From: Rhodomicrobium udaipurense JA643
GTDB taxonomy: Bacteria; Pseudomonadota; Alphaproteobacteria; Rhizobiales; Rhodomicrobiaceae
Reading direction: 5' to 3'
DNA length: 42,293 bases
Assembly (NCBI RefSeq): GCF_000636015.1
Contig: NZ_JFZJ01000017.1
Span: 1 to 42,293 of the forward strand
A program made the translations under genes and the position numbers. The notes beneath the pieces are model-generated. The model saw only the letters and a program-made list of their open reading frames with translations. It was not told where the DNA came from and did not search any database. Numbering within the stretch: position 1 is the first letter of the stretch; every line of letters starts with the position of its first letter. This document shows positions 1 to 7,323 of the stretch, one piece after another.

Positions 1-1474
1 CCTGAAGGTAGAGGCCAACCTGATCGGTGATCGTCTTGTTGTCGGTGTTGTTGATGATGGCGGTATCGACCGGCTGGCCATAAACGGGATTGTCCCAGTC
101 GATATAGCTGAGAGTCGCCGCATAGCCCCACTGGTAGTCGCGCCGCGACCAGCGATAATCCACGCCGCCCAGCACCTTGTGCTTCACAAAGGCGGTCTTG
201 AAATCGGCCTGCACCTGATTGTCGACCGTGAACTGCGTCAACTCTTCGGGGCCAGCGCCAGCCTTTCGGGAAAAGGTATTATCGTCCACGACGCCCGATT
301 CGACCATTGTGTTGAACATGGTCTCGATCCGCGAAATGCGCGCGCTCTGGCGCACAGTGAAGGTCGGGTCGAAGCGATGCTCGAACTGATAGCCGATATA
401 GTATTGCGTGCGCTCGTATTTGTCGTAGCCGGGCTCGCCCATGTAAAAGTCGTGCGGCACGTAGCCATACGACGTCGGGTACATCGTGCCTTTCGCTTCG
501 AGGAAGTTCCGGAAGCCCGCGTTTGGCTCGTAGGTGTACATGCCATCCACGACGAGCTTTGTGTTTTCGGTGGGTTTCCACATCACCGAGGGCATGACGC
601 CGACGCGCTTCTTCTCGGTGTAGTTCACCTCCCCATCCGTATCGAGGCCGACGCCGACGACACGATAGGAGATTTCCGGGCTCACCACGCCGCCGACATC
701 GAAGCCGGTCGCGAAGCGGTTTTCGGTGCCGAACTCGACGAAGACTTCGCGGTGCGTCTCGCCGGTCGGGAGCTTGCTGACGAGGTTCACGATGCCGCCG
801 GGGTTCGCCTGCCCGTAAAGCACCGAGGCGGGCCCTTTGATGACCTCCACCCTTTCAAGGAAATACGGGTCCATTTGCCCGAAGGAGCCAGAGCCGTAGA
901 GCAGGCCGTTCAGATAGCGCGGTACATAGTTGAAGCCGCGTATGAACATTTCATCGTGCAGATTCGAGCTGCCGCGATATTCCGTAAATACGCCTGCTGT
1001 GTAGCGGAGCGCTTCCGCCACCGTTTTTGCGGCCTGATCCTCGATCTGCTGACGCGGCACAACGGAGATTGCCTGCGGCGTTTTCGTGAGCGGCGTATTG
1101 GTCTTGGTGCCGGTCAGGCTCTTCTGCGCGACGTATCCCTGCACCGGTCCGTCGCCACGCTCTTCCTGCGCCTGCGGCTCCTGCCGGGGCAGCTCGACGG
1201 GTTGCGCGGCCTGCTGCCTCTGCGTTGGCTTTTTCACCTTCTTCTTGCCTTCGACGACGATCTCGCCGATCTGGCCGGTTCCTTGCGCTTTAGCGGACAC
1301 AATGGCTGCGTCCATGGCTACAAGGCTTGCACTTGTCACAAGGCCCCAGCCCAACACGCCTAGAAATAAGCGCCCGCCTTTTGCATGAAATCCGGAACTA
1401 GAATAACTCTTGCCTACCTCGTCCGGTCTACAGTTATAATAATTCCGACGTACACGCAAAGTTATGATGTTCAT
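1..1474 (-). CDS. TonB-dependent siderophore receptor (FhuA/FoxA-like), 3' end outside window
   Basis: Outer-membrane receptor that would take up a ferric siderophore using TonB energy. About 490 residues are in the window; the rest of the barrel lies beyond base 1. Visible in order: a hydrophobic signal stretch ending near SAKAQ, a TonB-box-like GEIVVEG, a K/P/Q-rich linker, then a typical plug with TPQAISVVPRQQIEDQ, RGF, the VEVIKGPASVLYGQ motif and PGGIVNLVSK, then beta-barrel sequence. These plug motifs are characteristic of the siderophore-receptor subfamily. The ATG at 1474 has GGGGCAG 8-11 bases upstream but gives a long 30-residue n-region. An ATG at 1386 would give a neater signal peptide (MQKAGAYF...) but is one base out of frame, and the in-frame ATG at 1315 lacks a signal peptide. 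It diverges from the AraC regulator, its likely activator. The substrate is unknown; ferrichrome/ferrioxamine-type hydroxamates are a guess. Confidence 0.88.
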   Translation of the reverse strand, partial: MNIITLRVRRNYYNCRPDEVGKSYSSSGFHAKGGRLFLGVLGWGLVTSASLVAMDAAIVSAKAQGTGQIGEIVVEGKKKVKKPTQRQQAAQPVELPRQEPQAQEERGDGPVQGYVAQKSLTGTKTNTPLTKTPQAISVVPRQQIEDQAAKTVAEALRYTAGVFTEYRGSSNLHDEMFIRGFNYVPRYLNGLLYGSGSFGQMDPYFLERVEVIKGPASVLYGQANPGGIVNLVSKLPTGETHREVFVEFGTENRFATGFDVGGVVSPEISYRVVGVGLDTDGEVNYTEKKRVGVMPSVMWKPTENTKLVVDGMYTYEPNAGFRNFLEAKGTMYPTSYGYVPHDFYMGEPGYDKYERTQYYIGYQFEHRFDPTFTVRQSARISRIETMFNTMVESGVVDDNTFSRKAGAGPEELTQFTVDNQVQADFKTAFVKHKVLGGVDYRWSRRDYQWGYAATLSYIDWDNPVYGQPVDTAIINNTDNKTITDQVGLYLQ

Positions 1475-1596
1475 TGTGCTGCCCCAATTTCGCAACCTAA
1501 GGTTTAAATACTCAGTAAACCTTAGCTTGCACCCAGATATTTCTCTGAATATATTAAGGGGCTGGCATTGGAAATTTGGGAGAGTGTCAAAAGGAT

Positions 1597-2562
1597 ATGC
1601 AAAAGAGCCACGGCGATGGGTTCGACGCCGACTGTCGCAAATATGCACTCGAAGCGCGAGATGATGAGCCTGCGGGCCTCGACATCGAAAAACGCCCCCG
1701 GCTTTTTCCGAAGGTTGGTATTCTGGAAAAGCCGCTCGTTCCGGTCGCTCCCGCGCCACGGGCGACTCCGACCCTCTCCGAAATCCCGCCAAAACTGATG
1801 CTGATGGCGATTTTCGAGGGCAGTCAGCGCTTCCGCATCGATGACCGGGATTTCGTCCTTCAGACTGGCAGCGGCGCCGAACCCGTGCGCGCGCTGATGA
1901 TAAACCTCACGCGGCCGAGTATTCTCGGCCACTTCGGCAGTTTGCCGGGAATGAGGAAAATCCAGATCTCATGCCCGCCGGACTGGGTTGACGCTCTCTA
2001 TCTCGAAGAGACGGAGGGTTCGCCGCCGTTGCATGACTTCCTGTCGCGACATCTGTCGCATTTTGCCTGGACGCCAAGCCGCCAGTTCGTCTGGGCGGCG
2101 CGGGAGCTTCTGGAACCGGCGGTTTCGCGCCCCGAGCTTTGCCGCCTTAACAGACACGCGCGCGCGCTCGACATGCTGCGTTTCGCGTTCGATGCGCTGT
2201 TGGCGGAACGGAGCGCGGATGATCCTCTGCCGTCGCTGAGCGCCGCGAGACAGGGCCGCCGTGTGCGCGACTTTATCATCGCCAACCTCTCGGAAAATCT
2301 CACGATCGAGCATATCGCCCGCGAAACCGGGGCAAGCGCCAGCACCGTGCAGCGCGCCTTCAAGGCTCATTTCGGCATCACGGTGCAAGCCTTCATCCGC
2401 CAGAGGAAGCTCGAACTCGCGAAGACCGCGCTCTGCCGCGAAGGCATCACCATCGCGGAAGCGGCTTATATCGCGGGCTATTCCAACGCGTCGAACTTTA
2501 CCTGCGCCTTCAAGCGCATCTACGGCTTTCCACCCGGCCGCACCGCGCGCATGAATTCCTGA
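1597..2562 (+). CDS. AraC family transcriptional regulator of siderophore uptake (PchR-like)
   Basis: Cytoplasmic transcription factor of about 321 residues. The C-terminal 95 or so residues carry the two-helix-turn-helix AraC DNA-binding unit: LTIEHIARETGASASTVQRA for the first HTH, then ITIAEAAYIAGYSNASNFTCAFKRIYGFPPG for the second HTH and the family signature. The N-terminal half resembles the ligand-sensing part of PchR-type siderophore regulators, which bind ferric siderophore and activate the cognate receptor. Its placement back-to-back with a siderophore receptor and facing a siderophore ABC operon supports that role. The frame is open to a TTG at 1576; the ATG at 1597 is chosen, but neither has a well-spaced ribosome site, so the start is uncertain. 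It converges with the ABC ATPase gene with three bases between stops. Confidence 0.85.
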   Translation: MQKSHGDGFDADCRKYALEARDDEPAGLDIEKRPRLFPKVGILEKPLVPVAPAPRATPTLSEIPPKLMLMAIFEGSQRFRIDDRDFVLQTGSGAEPVRALMINLTRPSILGHFGSLPGMRKIQISCPPDWVDALYLEETEGSPPLHDFLSRHLSHFAWTPSRQFVWAARELLEPAVSRPELCRLNRHARALDMLRFAFDALLAERSADDPLPSLSAARQGRRVRDFIIANLSENLTIEHIARETGASASTVQRAFKAHFGITVQAFIRQRKLELAKTALCREGITIAEAAYIAGYSNASNFTCAFKRIYGFPPGRTARMNS

Positions 2563-2565
2563 GGC

Positions 2566-3324
2566 TTACTCGTAATAAAGGGCGATGCGCTGTCCAGCCA
2601 CCGCATGGACCTGGATTTCCATCCCGTAGATGTCGCGCAGCATGTCTTCGCGGATCACCTCGTCCACGGTGCCAGCGGCGGCAAGCCTGCCGTCCTTCAG
2701 CGCGACGACGAAATCCGAGTACCACGATGCGAAATTGATGTCGTGAAGCACGAGAACGACCGTCTTGCCGAAGTCGCGCGTCGCCCGCCGCAGCGTTTTC
2801 ATCATCGACTGCGCATGCTTCATGTCCAGGTTGTTGAGCGGCTCGTCCAGAAGCACATAATCCGTGTCCTGACACAGCACCATGGCGACGAACGCGCGCT
2901 GCCGCTGGCCACCCGAAAGCTCGTCGAGGTAGCGGTCGGCTAATGCGCCGAGGTCGAGATAGGCGAGCGCACGTTCCACATGCGCCTTGTCGTCCAGCGT
3001 GGGACGCCCTCTCGAATAGGGAAAGCGGCCGAAGGTTACGAGGTCGCGGACGGTGAGCCGCGCGGAAAGGTGATTGTCCTGCCGGAGGATGGCAAGCCGC
3101 CGCGCGATCACATCCGACGCCGTGGCGGTCACATCAAGGCCCCCGACGGTGACGCTGCCGCCGTCCATCTTGAGAAGCCGGGCGAGCATCGAAAGCAGGG
3201 TGGATTTTCCCGCTCCGTTCGGCCCGATAATCGATGTGATGCCACCCTTCGGGATTGTCACGCTGAGGCCATCGACCACCACCGCATCGCCGTAGCGCTT
3301 CGTGACTTCGTTTGCGAGGATCAT
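2566..3324 (-). CDS. Iron-siderophore ABC transporter, ATP-binding protein (FepC/YclP-like)
   Basis: Inner-membrane-associated ATPase that powers import of ferric siderophore through the two permeases encoded just upstream. All nucleotide-binding motifs are present: Walker A GPNGAGKST at residues 34-42, Q-loop glutamine at 82, signature LSGGQ at 136-140, Walker B YVLLDE at 156-161 and the switch histidine near 194. The 252-residue length is normal for the FepC/FecE/YclP group. Its start codon overlaps the stop of the preceding permease by four bases (ATGA), so translation is probably coupled. It is the last gene of the leftward binding protein-permease-permease-ATPase operon. Confidence 0.93.
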   Translation of the reverse strand: MILANEVTKRYGDAVVVDGLSVTIPKGGITSIIGPNGAGKSTLLSMLARLLKMDGGSVTVGGLDVTATASDVIARRLAILRQDNHLSARLTVRDLVTFGRFPYSRGRPTLDDKAHVERALAYLDLGALADRYLDELSGGQRQRAFVAMVLCQDTDYVLLDEPLNNLDMKHAQSMMKTLRRATRDFGKTVVLVLHDINFASWYSDFVVALKDGRLAAAGTVDEVIREDMLRDIYGMEIQVHAVAGQRIALYYE

Positions 3325-4286
3325 CTGATGGCCTTTCTCACGATGAGAATGATGAACGCGATGCCTCCGACAAATTCGATGATGACTGACAGCGCCGTGT
3401 CGAAACCGAAGACGCGTTCGAGAATCGTCTGCCCGCCGACGAGGAAAATCACGCTCAGAAGCACGGCGGCCGGAATGAGAACCGCGTGGCGCGCGTTTCC
3501 GATCAACGCATGCGCGAGGCTCGCGACAAGCAGCCCGAAGAAGGTGACGGGTCCGACGAGCGCCGTGGACGCCGAAACGAGCAGCGCCACCGCGATGAGG
3601 ACGAGCGAAACCTCGCGGCGATAGTTTAGCCCGAGGCTGATCGCCATGGGGCGGCCGAGCGCGAGCACGTCGAGGCGCGGCAGCATGGGAATGACGAAGG
3701 CCGAGACAACGGCGATAATCGCCGCCGAAACGCCGAGCAGCGTCGCATCAATGCGATTGAAACTCGCAAAAAAGCTGTCCTGTAGAACCATAAATTCGTT
3801 TGGGTCGAGCAGCCGCTGCATGAGCGACGAGAGGCTCTTGAAAAAGACGCCGAAGATGATCCCTGCGAGCACCAGAAGATGCAGGCTGCGCTCCTCCCCC
3901 GCGAACAGCCAGCGAAACAGCAGCCCGGAAAAGAGCGCCATCGCGACCGCGTTCAGCGCGAACACGGAATTATGGTCGAGCATGGCGACGACCGCCGTGC
4001 CGAGCAGCACCACAAGCGTCGTCTGAATCAGGATGTAGAGCGCGTCGAAGCCCATGAGGGCGGGCGTGAGGATCCGGTTGTTGGTAACGGTCTGGAACAG
4101 GATGGTCGAAAGCGCGATCGCCCATGCGACGAGCACCAGCCCCGCGAGCTTCAGGCCGCGAAACTTCAGCACGAAGTCCCAGTTGCCTTTTGCGCCCAGC
4201 GTCATGAACGCGAAGCAGGCACCAACCGCCAGCGCGGCGAGTAGCAAAAGGACGGCGCGCGGCCGCGCGTTCCGGTCAGGCAGCAT
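3321..4286 (-). CDS. Iron-siderophore ABC transporter permease (FecCD family, YclO/FatC-like)
   Basis: Polytopic inner-membrane subunit of about 321 residues, one of two FecCD-family permeases forming the translocation channel. It has many hydrophobic segments, the family-typical RPMAISLGLNYRREV coupling region that contacts the ATPase, and a late VGPVTFFGLLVASLAHALIG stretch shared by FecCD proteins. The frame is open further upstream to 4445, but the ATG at 4286 (MLPDRNARPRA) is preferred: it overlaps the end of the upstream permease by 11 bases and gives a family-normal length and N-terminus. The longer version would read Ser/Arg-rich antisense-like sequence. It is paired with the other permease as a heterodimer, as in the YclNO and FatCD systems. 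Confidence 0.92.
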   Translation of the reverse strand: MLPDRNARPRAVLLLLAALAVGACFAFMTLGAKGNWDFVLKFRGLKLAGLVLVAWAIALSTILFQTVTNNRILTPALMGFDALYILIQTTLVVLLGTAVVAMLDHNSVFALNAVAMALFSGLLFRWLFAGEERSLHLLVLAGIIFGVFFKSLSSLMQRLLDPNEFMVLQDSFFASFNRIDATLLGVSAAIIAVVSAFVIPMLPRLDVLALGRPMAISLGLNYRREVSLVLIAVALLVSASTALVGPVTFFGLLVASLAHALIGNARHAVLIPAAVLLSVIFLVGGQTILERVFGFDTALSVIIEFVGGIAFIILIVRKAIR

Positions 4287-5238
4287 GCGCGCGCTTTCGC
4301 AAGACGAGCCAAAGGAACATCGCACTGCCGACGACACCGACGACGGTCCCAAGCGGGATTTCATAAGGCTCCCGGATGATGCGCCCGAGGATGTCGCACG
4401 AGAGGACGAAGATCGCGCCCAGCACGGCCACCCACGGCACCGCACGGCGCATGTTGTCGCCGACGGTGAGGCTTACGACGTTCGGCACGATGAGACCGAG
4501 GAACGGGATCATGCCAACCGTTACAACGACCGCCGAAGTGACCATCGAGACGATCACGAGGCCGAGCGCGAGAACGCGCTTGTAGTTGAGGCCGAGATTG
4601 GTGGTGAAGTCGCGCCCGAGCCCCGCCACGGTGAACCGGTCGGCGGCGATCCATGCGACGGCGGCAAGCAGCCCACCGACCCACAGCAATTCATATCGCC
4701 CGCGCAACACGCCCGAGAAATCGCCCATGGTCCAGGCCAGCAGGGATTGCAGCAGATCGAAGCGGTAGGCGATGAAGGTCGCGACCGCGTGGATCACGCC
4801 CCCCAGCATGATGCCGAGAAGCGGCACCATCAGCGGATCGCGCAGCGGTACGAGACGCAAGAGCCTCACGAACAGCAACGTCCCCGCGAGCGCGAAAGCC
4901 GCCGCGACCAGCATTTTCCCCATCACCGGTAGTTCGGGCGCCATGATCGTGACGATCAGCAAGCCGAGGCTCGCCGCTTCCACCGTGCCGGATGTCGTCG
5001 GCTCGGCGAAACGGTTGCGGATCATCATCTGCATGATGAGGCCCGCGATGGCCATGGACGCGCCTGCCAGCACGAGCGCCAACGTGCGCGGAATTCGACT
5101 GATCGCTAGAATGCGCGCGGCATGTCCGTCATCAGACCCCGCAAGCATGGCCCATACGGGCATATGCGTCACCCCGACGAGGAGGCTCACGCAGGCGAGC
5201 ACCAGCATCACGAGGACAGCAAAAAGGAGGGTGCGCAT
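4276..5238 (-). CDS. Iron-siderophore ABC transporter permease (FecCD family, YclN/FatD-like)
   Basis: Second polytopic permease, 320 residues. It shows the FecCD family landmarks: SRIPRTLALVLAGASMAIAG near the start (the conserved RxPR...GA..A.AG motif), GRDFTTNLGLNYKRV for the ATPase-facing loop, and GMIPFLGLIVPNVV followed by a DILGR motif near the C-terminus. The ATG at 5238 lies six bases after the stop of the periplasmic binding protein, and its 3' end overlaps the next permease. The operon order of binding protein, permease, permease, ATPase is that of YclQNOP/FatBDCE-type importers of catecholate or mixed siderophores. The actual ligand cannot be read from the sequence. Confidence 0.92.
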   Translation of the reverse strand: MRTLLFAVLVMLVLACVSLLVGVTHMPVWAMLAGSDDGHAARILAISRIPRTLALVLAGASMAIAGLIMQMMIRNRFAEPTTSGTVEAASLGLLIVTIMAPELPVMGKMLVAAAFALAGTLLFVRLLRLVPLRDPLMVPLLGIMLGGVIHAVATFIAYRFDLLQSLLAWTMGDFSGVLRGRYELLWVGGLLAAVAWIAADRFTVAGLGRDFTTNLGLNYKRVLALGLVIVSMVTSAVVVTVGMIPFLGLIVPNVVSLTVGDNMRRAVPWVAVLGAIFVLSCDILGRIIREPYEIPLGTVVGVVGSAMFLWLVLRKRAHAA

Positions 5239-5244
5239 GCCGCG

Positions 5245-6177
5245 TTATTTCCGGTCCAGCGTGGCCTGGATCTGCCCGGTCAGGATCGTCAGCGCGGTAT
5301 ATCCTCCCGGCGCGATATAGGCGGCAGCAGGGTCAAGGTACACGATCCGGCCGAGCTTCGCGGCACTCGTCTGGCGGACGAGTTCATTGTCGAGCACGGC
5401 CGCTGCCGCACCGCCCGTTTTGGCGGCCCCGACAGCCGCGTCGCGATCGATAACGAAGATCCAGTCGGGGTTTTTTTCGAGGATGTACTCGAACGACACC
5501 ACGTCGCCGCCATGGAAGCGGTCGTCGATCTTGCTTTCGACCGTCTTGAAGCCGAGTTCGCGGTGCAGCCAGCCGATGCGCGACGTGGGCCCGTACGCAC
5601 CGACCTTGCCGCCATTCACAACGAGGATAAGCGCCGTTCCCGCACCGGATGCGCTGTCCCTGAGCTTCGCCACCCTCGCGTCAAGGTCGGCCACGAGGCG
5701 AGCCGCTTCCGCCTCCTTGCCGAAAATCGTGCCGACCTTCGTGATGTTGGCCTTCACGCTCTCCACGATTTTATCCTGATCGAATGAGAGATCGACGGCG
5801 GGCACGAGCGCGGCCACGTCTTTCAGCTTGCCGCGTGAGCGCACGCCGACAATCGCGAGGTCTGCACCTGCGGCGTTGATGGCTTCGAGATCCGGCTCAA
5901 ACAAAGTGCCCATTCGGGCGTATCGCGGATCGGCATATTTCTTGAGCCATGGCGGAAGGTTCGACCCCAGCACACCGGCGGGCTGCGCCCCGAGCGCTTC
6001 AGCGATATCGAGCGTGTTGATGTCGAGAACGAGCACCTTCTCGGGCTTCTTCGGCAGCACGGTGCGGCCTTGCGCGTGCTCAATGACGAATTCGGCCCGC
6101 GCACCCGCCGACGAGATCGAAACCAGCAATGCGAATGCCAGCACCAGCGCGGCATGACGAAGAGTTCTGACCAGCAC
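5245..6177 (-). CDS. Periplasmic siderophore-binding protein of ABC importer (FatB/YclQ/CeuE-like)
   Basis: Soluble periplasmic receptor of 310 residues that would hand ferric siderophore to the two permeases. The first 28 or so residues are a signal peptide (basic MLVRTLRH, hydrophobic core, AGARA cleavage); no lipobox cysteine is visible, as expected for a Gram-negative soluble binding protein. The body matches the class III substrate-binding fold: VLVLDINTLDIAEALG, then GTLFEPDLEAINAAGADLAIVG, a long linking helix, and the second lobe with PDWIFVIDRD and YLDPAAAYIAPGG. It is the first gene of the leftward importer operon, so the intergenic region to its right (6178-6597), shared with the sigma-factor gene, should hold its promoter. 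AT-rich palindromes there suggest iron control. Confidence 0.92.
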   Translation of the reverse strand: MLVRTLRHAALVLAFALLVSISSAGARAEFVIEHAQGRTVLPKKPEKVLVLDINTLDIAEALGAQPAGVLGSNLPPWLKKYADPRYARMGTLFEPDLEAINAAGADLAIVGVRSRGKLKDVAALVPAVDLSFDQDKIVESVKANITKVGTIFGKEAEAARLVADLDARVAKLRDSASGAGTALILVVNGGKVGAYGPTSRIGWLHRELGFKTVESKIDDRFHGGDVVSFEYILEKNPDWIFVIDRDAAVGAAKTGGAAAAVLDNELVRQTSAAKLGRIVYLDPAAAYIAPGGYTALTILTGQIQATLDRK

Positions 6178-6276
6178 GTCTCGCGTCCTTTTCTATACGA
6201 TCTGCCAAGGGGCGGATCGCTTTAACATGCACAAAACCAAAGCGCCAGACGTGCCAAAGTAAAAATTACAATAGAC

Positions 6277-6292
6277 TTATAATAATTATAGA
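6277..6292. promoter_or_regulatory. Palindromic iron-box-like operator
   Basis: TTATAATAATTATAGA, which contains a perfect 6-1-6 palindrome (6278-6290), matches 15 of 16 bases with 10892-10907 upstream of exbB. The first 11 bases also occur at 1434-1444 near the receptor/AraC divergent region. Its placement before iron-uptake operons and its AT-rich symmetry suggest a Fur- or Irr-type site; which regulator binds is inference. Confidence 0.5.
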
Positions 6293-6530
6293 ATACATGA
6301 TATCTGCTCCAGCCGCATTGTGTTTTCACTCCGGTTGTGCCGATGACCGTCTACACTTCTTACTCAAAAGACCGGTGCTATCAAGGCTTCACAGCCTTCT
6401 TCTAGGTTGTCGGTGTTGCAAACGGGTCGAGCGAAAGCATGCGCAGAATTATTCGAATAAACAATGGCCAAGGTGGCGTTGACAGATATTGGAAAGAGTG
6501 CTGTTAATCGATCGGGCATGAAAACGCCGA

Positions 6531-6547
6531 TTTAGAACTACTATAAA
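6531..6547. promoter_or_regulatory. Candidate Irr/ICE-like operator upstream of sigma gene
   Basis: TTTAGAA-CTA-CTATAAA has one perfect and one imperfect half of the TTTAGAA/TTCTAAA-type inverted repeat described for rhizobial Irr iron-control elements. It lies about 50 bases before the likely ATG of the FecI-like sigma factor, where it could cover the promoter. The assignment to Irr is inferred from the motif only. Confidence 0.4.
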
Positions 6548-6597
6548 TAAAGGCGTGTCATACTATTCTTGTGGATGCTGTGTATCCGGAGCGGCTG

Positions 6598-7119
6598 ATG
6601 GGGAACGATGAAGGGGCCATGCCGTCTGCTACGGAACTGGTCAACATCTTCGGGGCTGAGCAAGGCCGGCTACAGCGGCTGGTCCGGCGTATCACGGGCA
6701 ATGCACACACGGCGGAGGATGTTGTTCACGACACCTTTCTCAAGCTCATGAATCGCGATGTACGGGAACGTGATGTCGGTCTGGTGGTCACGACGGCACG
6801 CAATCTTGCGCTCGATGCCATGCGGGCTGAAAAGGTACGCGCGTCCTATGCCGAGAGCGTGTCGAGCGAGCAGGTGCAGGCCGGTGAGGTTTGTCCGGAG
6901 GACGCAGTTGCGAGCCGGATGGAGTTCGACGCGCTGATGCGCGCGCTCAAGACACTGCCTCGTCGTACCCAGCGCATCTTGCTTCTTAGCAAGATCGACG
7001 GGATGACTTATCCACAGATTGCCCGCACCTTGGGCATTTCGGTCTCCACCGTCGAGAAGGAAATGATCTCCGCCCTCGAATTCTGTCGCAATTGGAAACG
7101 ACGGCGCGAGAAAATTTGA
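6598..7119 (+). CDS. FecI-type ECF RNA polymerase sigma factor
   Basis: Extracytoplasmic-function sigma factor of about 173 residues that would direct transcription of the neighbouring receptor genes on a signal passed by FecR. Sigma region 2 is seen in HTAEDVVHDTFLKLMN and VVTTARNLALDAMRAEK. Region 4 with its HTH is seen in TLPRRTQRILLLSKIDGMTYPQIARTLGISVSTVEKEM. Domain order and length fit the iron-starvation FecI group. The ATG at 6598 has GGAG seven bases before it; the frame also opens at a GTG at 6571, and an ATG lies at 6619. An anti-sigma FecR gene and an STN-domain receptor follow on the same strand, the usual cell-surface-signalling order. Confidence 0.9.
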   Translation: MGNDEGAMPSATELVNIFGAEQGRLQRLVRRITGNAHTAEDVVHDTFLKLMNRDVRERDVGLVVTTARNLALDAMRAEKVRASYAESVSSEQVQAGEVCPEDAVASRMEFDALMRALKTLPRRTQRILLLSKIDGMTYPQIARTLGISVSTVEKEMISALEFCRNWKRRREKI

Positions 7120-7323
7120 GGCGAAGCAGGCGTTTTTTGAGAACTTAGTGCGAGCGCTCCCGGCTCTCGTTGGCTATGCTTTCTTCGGCTCGATTTTGTC
7201 TACAAGAATGAGAGTGCGTGCCGCAGAACGCGCCAACCCTTCCACCTGGCATCGACTGCCCGAACACTATTCGGATATATATAAAGTGGCGCGTGCTTAA
7301 AGTGGACGCTTTGCGAGAATGAG
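7120..7323 (+). other. Gap between sigma and anti-sigma genes with small inverted repeat
   Basis: Just over 200 bases without a supported gene; FecI and FecR genes are usually much closer or overlapping. It contains CCGAA-CACTA-TTCGG at 7260-7274 followed by an AT run (ATATATATAAAG). That could be a promoter or operator giving fecR its own control. No protein-like frame is seen on either strand. Confidence 0.35.

Larger units (their letters stand above)
6178..6597. promoter_or_regulatory. Divergent regulatory region between importer operon and fecI-type sigma gene
   Basis: About 420 bases without a convincing gene, separating two divergent iron-uptake operons. It is markedly more AT-rich than the genes. 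It contains AGCGCCAGACGT at 6241-6252, a 13-base palindrome TATAATAATTATA at 6278-6290, GAATTATTC at 6446-6454 and TTTAGAACTACTATAAA at 6531-6547. The first two elements recur in front of exbB at 10860-10905. A 61-codon frame at 6297-6482 shows no ribosome site or protein-like sequence and is not called. Confidence 0.55.

Noticed and set aside
179..1363. A 394-codon plus-strand frame
   Set aside because: Antisense to the receptor gene with clear plug motifs; composition is that of a shadow frame.
6297..6482. A 61-codon plus-strand frame before the sigma gene
   Set aside because: No ribosome site, Arg/Cys/Leu-rich random-like translation, and it overlaps regulatory elements.
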